Source of the DNA: JALYXS01 sp051003795
GTDB lineage: Bacteria > Acidobacteriota > Terriglobia > Bryobacterales > Bryobacteraceae
Length of the DNA: 41,179 bases
Direction of reading: 5' to 3'
Assembly: GCA_051003795.1 (NCBI GenBank)
Contig: JBPCKZ010000133.1
Location: forward strand, 1-41,179
The notes beneath the pieces were generated by a model, which was not told the origin of the DNA, searched no databases, and worked only from the letters and a program-made list of their open reading frames with translations. Within the stretch, counting starts at the first letter, position 1. Each line of letters starts with the position of its first letter. Position numbers and translations under genes: made by a program. This document shows positions 18,248 to 25,256 of this stretch, piece after piece.

Positions 18248-18559
18248 TCACGGGCCCTGTTTCAGGATGCGGCGTATATTTCTTTTTCCATGCAGAATGG
18301 CGACAACCTGAAGAGGCACTGTCTCTGGCCGGTACACAACTGTGTAGTTGGGATAGCGGGTCAACGTCCAGAAACGAAGCTGACGGGTCGTGAGGCCGGG
18401 ACGGGAATGGCCGCGTAAGGGGGTGTCGGCAACAAAAGCGCAAGCGTCGTAAATCGCCCGTTCCACGCGGTTCGCGGCGTCCTGGCTATCCTCCGCAATG
18501 TAAAACCAGATGTCGAAAATGTCGGCTTTCGCACGAGGCGTTAGAGCATAAGCGCTCAT
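18248..18559 (-). CDS. ParE/RelE-superfamily toxin
   Basis: A 103-residue protein with the ParE layout: LTPRAKADIFDIWFYIAEDS in helix 1, then ADTPLRGHSRPGL, LRFWTLTRYPNYTVVYRPE and VVAILHGKRNIRRIL, the conserved C-terminal strand. ParE toxins usually inhibit DNA gyrase, RelE members cleave mRNA on ribosomes; the sequence favours ParE but does not settle it. The start overlaps the antitoxin stop by ATGA (18556-18559), as usual for a type II pair. It sits between a methyltransferase relic and a tRNA remnant, consistent with acquisition by transfer. gyrB, the possible target, is encoded 1.7 kb away. Confidence 0.9.
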   Translation of the reverse strand: MSAYALTPRAKADIFDIWFYIAEDSQDAANRVERAIYDACAFVADTPLRGHSRPGLTTRQLRFWTLTRYPNYTVVYRPETVPLQVVAILHGKRNIRRILKQGP

Positions 18560-18828
18560 CGTTTGGACGAGCGGTCTTGCCAGTTCTCCTTCATCGCCTC
18601 AATTTCACGGCGGGCCTGCGCGCCGTCGATAAACTCTCCACGCTCGGCCTGTAGATAGCCTTCCTCAATGTGGGCGGACAACGTCCGGCGTTCCTCGGCA
18701 GTCCAGTTTTCCTCGGCTTCCTGAGCCTCAAGAGCGCGGCGCAACACATCTTCGGCGCTCGCATAACCGCCGCTGGAAAGGCGTTTGTTGATAAGCGTCT
18801 CGAGGTCTGGGGGGACGTTCAATTGCAT
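18556..18828 (-). CDS. ParD/CopG-type antitoxin
   Basis: A 90-residue protein. The N-terminus (MQLNVPPDLETLINKRLSSGGYASAEDVLRRAL) is a ribbon-helix-helix, the ParD DNA-binding fold, with the typical SGGYASAEDV turn. The acidic, helical C-terminal part (ERRTLSAHIEEGYLQAERGEFIDGAQARREIEAM) should wrap and neutralise the toxin encoded immediately downstream. GGAGAA lies six bases before ATG 18828. The complex normally represses its own promoter; no clear operator is seen in the short region upstream. Confidence 0.9.
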   Translation of the reverse strand: MQLNVPPDLETLINKRLSSGGYASAEDVLRRALEAQEAEENWTAEERRTLSAHIEEGYLQAERGEFIDGAQARREIEAMKENWQDRSSKR

Positions 18829-18925
18829 GGCCGGTTCTCCGTTTCCGCTTTCATCGTAGCCTTACCGCAGTTCGGCGTGGTGCGTCGCGCGCGGCATGGA
18901 GCCGCCTCACGAAACCGACTGGTAC

Positions 18926-18972
18926 GCCCTCGCTTCCGAAAACCGATGCTCTATCCAATTGAGCTACGGCGC
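18926..18972 (-). pseudogene. tRNA-Arg(TCG) 5'-half remnant
   Basis: The minus strand begins GCGCCGTAGCTCAATTGGAT and continues through a D-arm and an anticodon arm with loop TTTCGGA, placing TCG at the anticodon (Arg). One pair of the anticodon stem is mismatched. The following bases lack a T-arm (no TTCGAATCC-type loop) and no strand pairs with the 5' acceptor GCGCCGT. It is therefore a fragment, of the kind left when an element integrates at or excises from a tRNA gene. Confidence 0.6.
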
Positions 18973-18997
18973 AAAACCGTGGCGGGTCTATATTGAA

Positions 18998-19624
18998 TCA
19001 ACGTCGATTTGCCCCGACAAGCAGGTATCGAAACCGTTCGGGAACTATGAGGACGGGGTTCGGCCTCTTAATAATGACGAATCCAGCGGCGGATAGTTCT
19101 TTTTCCAGAATGTCCGGAGACATGTCGTGACGTTTGGCCTGGTCCTCGCGATTCTCGTTTTTGCGCGCATCGGAATAGTTTTCGACGATTACGAGCCGCC
19201 CTTCCGGTTTGAGTGATTCACCTAAATGCTTCAGCATCGCCGAAGGGCGCGAAAACTCATGGTAGGTATTCGAGACGAGAATAGCATCGAAGATCGCGGC
19301 GGGCAGCAGAGGGTCGTCCTCCTTTCCCAGGACAGCCTCGAGGTTTTTCAAGTGATGGGTTTCCGCCTGCGCTTTGATGGCTGCAACGACCGAGTGCCTC
19401 ACGTCGACGCAAACGACCCTACCTCCGGGACCAACCTTTTCCGCGATCCGAATAGGGTGCAGGACCGCCAAGCCGGTCCCAATGTCCGCTACCACCGACC
19501 CCGGATGCAAGCCGAGGGCGTTGTCCATCTCCTCAAAGAATTCGTTCTCGGCGTCCGTTAATACTTGCGCGCCTAGTAGCAGCGGAAGCAGCGCTACAAG
19601 CAACAGCTTGCCGTTTGCGCGCAT
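18998..19624 (-). CDS. Secreted class I SAM-dependent methyltransferase-like protein
   Basis: About 208 residues. A signal peptide (KLLLVALLPLLLGAQ) precedes a Rossmann methyltransferase domain: motif I VVADIGTGLAVLHPIRIAEKVGP, then GRVVCVDV, FDAILVSNTYHEFSRP (motif IV-like) and LKPEGRLVIVENY. Motif I is altered: the usual GxGxG reads GTGLA, and HP follows where a hydrophobic run is usual. Export of a SAM enzyme is odd because SAM is cytoplasmic; such genes recur in these bacteria, but their role is not known to me. I chose ATG 19624 (signal peptide plus a GAGAG upstream) over a start at 19735. A damaged paralogue lies at 17970-18202. Confidence 0.75.
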   Translation of the reverse strand: MRANGKLLLVALLPLLLGAQVLTDAENEFFEEMDNALGLHPGSVVADIGTGLAVLHPIRIAEKVGPGGRVVCVDVRHSVVAAIKAQAETHHLKNLEAVLGKEDDPLLPAAIFDAILVSNTYHEFSRPSAMLKHLGESLKPEGRLVIVENYSDARKNENREDQAKRHDMSPDILEKELSAAGFVIIKRPNPVLIVPERFRYLLVGANRR

Positions 19625-19780
19625 ATTTCGCTCTCGCCGGCGCTCCCGCCAGATGCACTCCATGCAAAGAAACTCCATCCTACCGAAAACGAAGGCCGCC
19701 CGGAAATCGACCTTACGCCACGAACAGATTTCCATGTATCCTTTGCGATTTGCTTATCGCGCCACCACGAGGAGCCGTAC

Positions 19781-20095
19781 CTACGCGCTCTTGACGGCAA
19801 GCGTTCTCACGACCAATCCCGGGACGCGTTGCATTTGTTTATCGTTCGTCAGGAGCTCGGCATCCAGGAAGATTGCCGTCGCGGCTATGATTGCATCGGG
19901 AAGTTTCAACTTGTACACCATCGATACTGAATTGAGAAATTGACGGATTTGCCCTTCGCTGGCGGCATCGTCCGAATACGAAAACAACTCCATTTCGGTG
20001 ATTATCTACACCAGATACTCTCCCTCGGGAAGAGGTTCCGCCAAGCGTCCGGCCAACAGATAGATTACGGCATTCGTGTCGAGTAGCCTTTTCAA
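19781..20095 (-). pseudogene. PIN-domain (VapC-like) toxin with internal stop codon
   Basis: Read through, this 105-codon frame is a complete PIN toxin: LLDTNAVIYLLAG with the first catalytic Asp, ITEMELFSY with the Glu, KLPDAIIAATA and DAELLTNDKQ with the later Asp residues. A TAG at 20006-20008, in the segment EYLV-stop-IITEME, interrupts it where a Ser codon (TCG) would be expected. The fragment from MELFSY onward lacks the first catalytic Asp and should be inactive. TTG 20095 overlaps the antitoxin stop (20092-20095). The stop may be a recent inactivating mutation or a sequencing error; suppression is possible but not indicated. Confidence 0.75.
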
Positions 20096-20295
20096 GACCA
20101 CTCTTTGCGAATGCGCTTTTGATACTCTAGCGGGTCTTCCTCTAGACGCAAGATGCCGCTGAACGAGGCCAAGCCGGTGTCCTTAGCGTTCGGTTCTTGA
20201 ACGGCGAGCGCCTGCTCGATCCTTAACCAATCCTCGTAATCGATCTGCACCGCGATTGGCCGGCGATGCTCGTCGGTAACCAGCTTTTTGTGAAT
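20092..20295 (-). CDS. Antitoxin partner of the broken PIN toxin
   Basis: A 60-68-codon frame directly after gyrB encoding KLVTDEHRRPIAVQIDYEDW and later FSGILRLEEDPLEYQKRIRKEWS. This is the pattern of short antitoxins found in front of PIN toxins, with the VQIDYEDW segment being typical. No ATG begins it. ATT at 20295 lies only three bases after AGGAGG; CTG at 20283 is 15 bases after it, so the true start is uncertain. It starts about eight bases after the gyrB stop, hence is likely co-transcribed with gyrB. If the downstream toxin is dead, this antitoxin is free of its role. Confidence 0.65.
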   Translation of the reverse strand: MHKKLVTDEHRRPIAVQIDYEDWLRIEQALAVQEPNAKDTGLASFSGILRLEEDPLEYQKRIRKEWS

Positions 20296-20302
20296 CTCCC
20301 TC

Positions 20303-22741
20303 CTACACGTCCAGATTTTTCACGTCCAAGGCGTTATCCTCGATGAACTTGCGGCGGTTCTCGACGTTCTCGCCCATCAGCGTCGTGAACATCAGGTTCG
20401 CTTCGGCCACGTCGTCGCTGCGAACTTTGAGCAGCGTCCGCTTTTCGGGGTTCATGGTCGTGTCCGCCAACTGCTCGGCGTTCATTTCGCCCAGGCCCTT
20501 GTAGCGCTGCACGGAAGCGTCGCGCTTGCCTTCGTTCTTGACGTGCTCCAAAAGCAAACGCCAATTTCCCTGGTCTTCGCGCCGCTCATTCTTCACGACC
20601 GTAAACGGCGGGTGATTGTATTTCGCGATCTGCCTCGCAATCGCGCGGAATTTTTTGAAGTCCGGCTGCGACGCCAAGTCCGCGCTGATGCGCCGCTCGG
20701 CGTTGGTCGAATCCTGGTAGGTCACCATCCAGGCGGAATGCTCTTCATCGGCTTTCAAGGCGGGCTCGATCTGCGCGGCCTTCAAGGCGTCGAACACGCG
20801 CTGCATATTCTCCTTATCGGCGAAATCGGTTTTGGCGTCGATGCGCAAGCCGACGTCCGAAAGCAGCTCGACCACGCGTGGGTCGCGCAACCGGCGCTCA
20901 ACCTTGAAAAAGATCTGCTCGAACTCGTCGAGACTCATCAGAAAGTTGCGCAACTCACCCGCTTCCGCGGTCGCCCTGTTGCCATTTGCGGTTCCATTCG
21001 CGCCGAACTCGAGCACCAGATTTTCGGTCGCGCGCTTCATGATCTCGCGCGTGAATTCCTTTTCGTCCTTGATGTACTTCTCGCTCTTGCCTTTCTTAAT
21101 GCGATAGAGCGGCGGCTGCGCGATGAACACGTTGCCGCGCCCGATCAGCGCCTCCATGTGCCGGTAGAAAAACGTCAGCAGCAGCGTGCGGATGTGCGAG
21201 CCGTCCACGTCGGCATCGGTCATGATGATGATTTTGCCGTAGCGCAATTTCAGCGGATCGAATTCGGGCCCGATGCTGGTGCCCAGAGCCGTAATCAACG
21301 CGCGAATTTCTTCGTGGCCCAGCATCTTGTCGTAACGGGCCTTCTCGACATTGAGGATTTTGCCCTTGAGAGGCAGAATCGCCTGGAAGCGGCGGTCGCG
21401 GCCCTGCTTGGCGGTTCCGCCCGCCGATTCGCCCTCGACCAGAAACAGTTCGCAGCGCTCCGGATCGCGCTCCTGACAATCGGCGAGCTTGCCGGGCAGT
21501 CCGCCCGAATCGAGGGCGCCCTTGCGCCGCGTCAGGTCGCGAGCCTTCCGCGCCGCCTCGCGCGCGCGCGCCGCGTCGATCGCCTTCGAGACGATCTTTT
21601 TCATCACCGCCGGATTCTTCTCGAAATATTCGCCGAGCTTGTCGTTGACGAACTGCGTGACATGGCCCTGGATATCGCTGTTGAGGCGCCCCTTGGTCTG
21701 CCCCTCGAACTGAGGCTGCGGAATCTTGACGCTGATCACCGCGGTCAAGCCTTCGCGCACATCGTCGCCCGTGAGATTTTCTTTCACGTCCTTGAACAAG
21801 CCGGCGGATTGGCCGAACGCGTTGATGGTCCGGGTCAAGCCGCTGCGGAATCCGCTGAGGTGCGTTCCGCCATCGACGGTGTTGATATTGTTCGCGAAGC
21901 TGAAGACCATCTCCGAATAGGCGTCGTTGTACTGCAGCGCCACTTCGATGGTCAACAGGCCGTTCGCAATTTCCTTCTGCGCTTCAAAGTAAATCGGTTT
22001 CTCGTGCAGCACGCTCTTGCCGCGGTTCAAATGCTTGATGAACTCCGCAATGCCGCCGCTATAGAGGAATTCGTGGGTCTTGACCGGCTCTTCGCGCTCG
22101 TCGGTCAAGGTGATTTTGAGGCCCTTGTTCAAGAAGGCCAGTTCGCGAAGCCGCTGCGCGAGGGTGTCGTAGTTGTACTTGGTGGCTTCCATGATGGAGC
22201 CGTCGGCCTTGAACGTGATCTTGGTGCCGGTTTTTCTGCCCGCCTTGCCGGCGCGCTCCAGGGGCTTTTTGGGAACGCCCGCCGCATACTCCTGGGTCCA
22301 GGTAAAACCCTCGCGCCAGATTTCGAGATCGAGCCGTTCGGAGAGCGCATTTACGCAGCTCACTCCAACGCCGTGCAAACCGCCCGAGACTTTGTAACTC
22401 TTCGAATCGAACTTTCCGCCCGCGTGCAGCTTGGTCATGACGACCTGCGCCGCTGAAACCCCTTCGTCCTCGTGAATATCGACCGGGATGCCGCGGCCGT
22501 TATCGATAACCGTAACCGAGTTGTCGATATGAATCGTGACGCTGACTTCGGTGCAATAACCCGCCAGCGCTTCATCGACCGAATTATCGACAACTTCGTA
22601 GACCAGGTGATGCAGACCCATCTCGCCGGTCGAGCCGATATACATGGCCGGACGCAGGCGCACCGCCTCCAGGCCTTCGAGAACCTTGATACTCCTGGAA
22701 TCGTAAAAATCGTCGGGCAAACTTATCGCTTCGTTAGGCAT
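20303..22741 (-). CDS. gyrB: DNA gyrase subunit B
   Basis: An 812-residue GyrB. The ATPase domain shows EVVDNSVDEALAGYC near residue 50, IDNGRGIPV and GGLHGVGVSCVNALS; the TOPRIM domain begins with EGESAGGTAKQGRDRRFQ near residue 435 (usually EGDSAGG, so Asp to Glu here) and contains DADVDGSHIRTLLLTFFYR. The C-terminus has QRYKGLGEMNAEQL, the gyrase signature. It negatively supercoils DNA with GyrA using ATP. It lies 14 nt after dnaN in the same direction; the recF gene that often stands between them is missing. A toxin-antitoxin pair follows immediately. Confidence 0.98.
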   Translation of the reverse strand: MPNEAISLPDDFYDSRSIKVLEGLEAVRLRPAMYIGSTGEMGLHHLVYEVVDNSVDEALAGYCTEVSVTIHIDNSVTVIDNGRGIPVDIHEDEGVSAAQVVMTKLHAGGKFDSKSYKVSGGLHGVGVSCVNALSERLDLEIWREGFTWTQEYAAGVPKKPLERAGKAGRKTGTKITFKADGSIMEATKYNYDTLAQRLRELAFLNKGLKITLTDEREEPVKTHEFLYSGGIAEFIKHLNRGKSVLHEKPIYFEAQKEIANGLLTIEVALQYNDAYSEMVFSFANNINTVDGGTHLSGFRSGLTRTINAFGQSAGLFKDVKENLTGDDVREGLTAVISVKIPQPQFEGQTKGRLNSDIQGHVTQFVNDKLGEYFEKNPAVMKKIVSKAIDAARAREAARKARDLTRRKGALDSGGLPGKLADCQERDPERCELFLVEGESAGGTAKQGRDRRFQAILPLKGKILNVEKARYDKMLGHEEIRALITALGTSIGPEFDPLKLRYGKIIIMTDADVDGSHIRTLLLTFFYRHMEALIGRGNVFIAQPPLYRIKKGKSEKYIKDEKEFTREIMKRATENLVLEFGANGTANGNRATAEAGELRNFLMSLDEFEQIFFKVERRLRDPRVVELLSDVGLRIDAKTDFADKENMQRVFDALKAAQIEPALKADEEHSAWMVTYQDSTNAERRISADLASQPDFKKFRAIARQIAKYNHPPFTVVKNERREDQGNWRLLLEHVKNEGKRDASVQRYKGLGEMNAEQLADTTMNPEKRTLLKVRSDDVAEANLMFTTLMGENVENRRKFIEDNALDVKNLDV

Positions 22742-22755
22742 ATGGTTTCAATCGT

Positions 22756-23868
22756 TCAAATTCGCATCGGCATGATGACGTAGCGGTACTGGTCCTTCAA
22801 TGCGTCGGCGGAAGGCTGCATTTCGCCGGCGCTCTTTTGATCTTTCATGGCGAAATTCACGTGATCCTGCGGGATCGCGCGCAGGAAATCGAGCAGATAT
22901 TGGGCATTGAACCCGATCTCAAGATCCGGGCCCGCGTATTCGCTCGGAACGCTCTCTTCGCTTTCGCCCGTCTCGACGGACGATGAGAAGATTTTGACCT
23001 CGCCCGCCGTGAACTGCACGCGGATGGCGCGCGACCGCTCGTCGGCGAACTGGGCCACGCGCTCGATCGCCGCGCGGATATCGCTCTTGGCGAGTCTTGC
23101 GATGTGAGTATTTTCCTGGGGTAGCACGCGCTCGTAATCGGGAAAATTTCCGGTCAGCTTGCGGGTAATCAGCAGGCGGTCGCCGAACTGGAAAAACAAG
23201 TGGTTATCGTCGCCCGCGAACACCACTTTGGCATCCGCGCCGCCGTCCTCCGCGAGTTTCACAATCTCGCCCATGGCCTTTCGCGGGATCAAGGCGCGAA
23301 AGTTTTTGTAGCCGCCGTTATCGGACGGATTCGTCACGAATGCCAGGCGATGCCCATCGGTCGCGACCATCGTCAATCCATTGTCTTTCAGCAGCAGAAG
23401 CGCTCCATTCAGGGTGAATCGCGATTCTTCCATCGAGATCGCGAAAATGGTCCTCGATATCATGGACGCAAGCTGCTTCATGGGGATTTCCGCAATCGGA
23501 TCGGGCATTTGCGGCAATTCGGGAAAGCTCTCCCGCGACATGCCGGCGATCCTGGTTTTCGCCCGGCCGCAGCTCAGGTTGGCCCAGTGATTATCCATGA
23601 ACTTGATGGAGAGGTCGACATCGGGAAGCAGGCGGACGTAGTCGAGTAACCGCCGCGCGGGAATCGTGCCCGCGCCTTCTTTCTTGACGCGCGCGGGACA
23701 GGAGCACCGGATGCCCAATTCCAGATCCGTCGCGGTAAGCGTCACGCGGTCGGCATGAGCTTCCAAAAGAACGTTCGACAGGATCGGGATGGTCGTCTTC
23801 TTCTCCACCACGCCCTGCGAAAGACTCAACTCTCGAACGAGATCTGCCTTGCCGACGGTGAATTCCAT
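22756..23868 (-). CDS. dnaN: DNA polymerase III beta subunit (sliding clamp)
   Basis: A 370-residue clamp with the usual three-domain plan: MEFTVGKADLVRELSLSQGVVEKKTTIPILSNVLLEA, then VATDGHRLAFV near residue 172 and the conserved C-terminal PMRI ending, where the last residues form part of the protein-binding pocket. It encircles DNA as a dimer and tethers polymerases. It precedes gyrB. An AT-rich direct repeat lies 53-145 nt upstream and the other copy is beside dnaA, the gene that normally precedes dnaN. The AGGAG-like sequence AGGAGC supports ATG 23868. Confidence 0.97.
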   Translation of the reverse strand: MEFTVGKADLVRELSLSQGVVEKKTTIPILSNVLLEAHADRVTLTATDLELGIRCSCPARVKKEGAGTIPARRLLDYVRLLPDVDLSIKFMDNHWANLSCGRAKTRIAGMSRESFPELPQMPDPIAEIPMKQLASMISRTIFAISMEESRFTLNGALLLLKDNGLTMVATDGHRLAFVTNPSDNGGYKNFRALIPRKAMGEIVKLAEDGGADAKVVFAGDDNHLFFQFGDRLLITRKLTGNFPDYERVLPQENTHIARLAKSDIRAAIERVAQFADERSRAIRVQFTAGEVKIFSSSVETGESEESVPSEYAGPDLEIGFNAQYLLDFLRAIPQDHVNFAMKDQKSAGEMQPSADALKDQYRYVIMPMRI

Positions 23869-23920
23869 AATTCAAAGCTCCTGGCCGCCGCTCCCTCACG
23901 GTCGCGGTTCCGTAAAGCGT

Positions 23921-24013
23921 CGGCAATACTCCTGACTGGTTAAAAGATAAATACAGATGGAACCGTATTTATAGGGCCTGTCGAATGTTGAGGTCTTTCT
24001 AAATTATACAAAA
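23921..24013. repeat. Direct repeat copy A (dnaN side of the inserted cassette)
   Basis: About 93 bp, AT-rich, nearly identical to 30871-30964 in the same orientation: by eye six substitutions and one single-base gap. Shared stretches include ACTGGTTAAAAGATAAATAC and AACCGTATTTATAGGGCCTG. It contains a small dyad (AAATAC / GTATTT) and, on the minus strand, TATAAT at the cassette side. It may be the dnaN promoter or part of an origin unwinding region duplicated when the cassette entered. Confidence 0.9.
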
Positions 24014-24056
24014 CTCCGTGGTCGGCTTGCTCCGCCGGGAGTTCGGACACGACCCG

Positions 24057-25256
24057 TCATCGAACTTCGCGGCTTCCCTCCGGCTTCAAGTTGACGGGAG
24101 CCTGCGCAAGCGCATCCTTAAGCGCCGCCTTGATCCTCGCGTCGCCCGGATCGCGCAAAGACGCCTCATGCAGTTCCCGCAGACCCTCCGTCCATTGCCC
24201 TAAACGTAGTAGCACAACCGCGAAATTGGCTCGTATCCCAACCATTTCCGGGTACAGATTTACGGCTTGGCGGTATTTCTCGAGCGCTCCTCGCAAGTCT
24301 TTCGCCGCTTCCAGTTTCGCTCCCTCGTTATTGAGCCGGATTGCCGTTAGGTGGTTACGATCGACCTGGTCTTTATCCCTGAGCAGGTCCGCGAGCCTCT
24401 GTTTTAATAAGTTCGCCCGATCGGCCTTGCCGTCCCGACGTAACGCCATCTGCAAGGAATTCAACGTGGATTGATCGGCAGGGTTCAGGCTGTATGCCTT
24501 TTCCAGGTGCTCGACGGCAACATGCGCCTTACCCTGCCGGAGACATTCCGCTCCAAACCGGTATTGAGCAACCGGATCTTCCGGATTCAGCCGCACCGCC
24601 GTTTCAAAAGCATCCAGGGCGCCCGGAATATCCAGCAGGCTCTTGCGCGCCTGTCCCAGATCCGACCATGCCTCGGCAAATTCAGGGCGGATCTTCACCG
24701 CCTCCCGCAAATGCTCCTCCGCGTGTTGCGCATTTCCATTCGCCGTGTACGCCCTGGCCCGCAGATAATGACCGCTGGCGGCATCGTCGGTGCGCCCCAG
24801 CAACTCAATTGCCCGGTCCAAATGCTCCGACGCCAACTTCACGTCGCCCGCGGCCAGAAGCGCCTGCCCCAAGTTCAATTGCGCTATGCCAAATCGCGGA
24901 TCGAACGATACAGCTAGGCGGAATGCCTCGCGAGCTCCCGCGGAATCGCCGAACTTGTCATACGCCTCGCCAAGGGCGTTCTCCGCCTCCGCCGACTTCG
25001 GCCTCAGCCGCGTCGCCGCTTGAAGTTGGTCGATCGAACCGGTGCGGTCGCCGCCTTCCATCAGCAGGCTTCCGAGTAACAATCGGACATCGGCGTTGCC
25101 GGGAGCCAGGTGAACCAGATCCTGAAGCAGCCGGATGGCATCTTGCCTCTGGCCGCGGGCCGCCAGATCCCACGCATGTTCAAGCGTCTGCTGTGCCGCA
25201 AGACTGCCGTTCAGAAACAGCAGTAGCAAAGAACGCCGGATCCTGCCGGAAGTCAT
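24057..25256 (-). CDS. Exported tetratricopeptide-repeat protein
   Basis: A 399-residue protein with a hydrophobic N-terminus (SLLLLFLNGSLAAQ) that looks like a signal peptide, followed by about ten TPR units (for example AENALGEAYDKFGDSAGAREAFRLAVSFDPRFG and AEAWSDLGQARKSLLDIPGALDAFETAVRLNPED). TPR arrays make protein-binding superhelices; no enzymatic domain is seen. Its ATG overlaps the stop of the CRTAC1 gene by four bases, so the two are coupled and probably act together in the periplasm. It is the last gene of the cassette inserted between dnaA and dnaN. Confidence 0.9.
   Translation of the reverse strand: MTSGRIRRSLLLLFLNGSLAAQQTLEHAWDLAARGQRQDAIRLLQDLVHLAPGNADVRLLLGSLLMEGGDRTGSIDQLQAATRLRPKSAEAENALGEAYDKFGDSAGAREAFRLAVSFDPRFGIAQLNLGQALLAAGDVKLASEHLDRAIELLGRTDDAASGHYLRARAYTANGNAQHAEEHLREAVKIRPEFAEAWSDLGQARKSLLDIPGALDAFETAVRLNPEDPVAQYRFGAECLRQGKAHVAVEHLEKAYSLNPADQSTLNSLQMALRRDGKADRANLLKQRLADLLRDKDQVDRNHLTAIRLNNEGAKLEAAKDLRGALEKYRQAVNLYPEMVGIRANFAVVLLRLGQWTEGLRELHEASLRDPGDARIKAALKDALAQAPVNLKPEGSREVR

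Noticed and set aside
17763..18443. A 226-codon minus-strand protein spanning the methyltransferase relic
   Set aside because: The frame joins unrelated sequence to the relic, and the homology leaves this frame at a one-base insertion; part of it overlaps the toxin gene in another frame.
18900..18975. Intact tRNA-Arg gene
   Set aside because: T-arm and 3' acceptor strand are missing and the anticodon stem has a mismatch; only a remnant is supported.
20543..22456. 637-codon plus-strand open frame opposite gyrB
   Set aside because: It is antisense to a clear GyrB with all motifs; long antisense frames are common in GC-rich genes, and its product has no recognisable domain.
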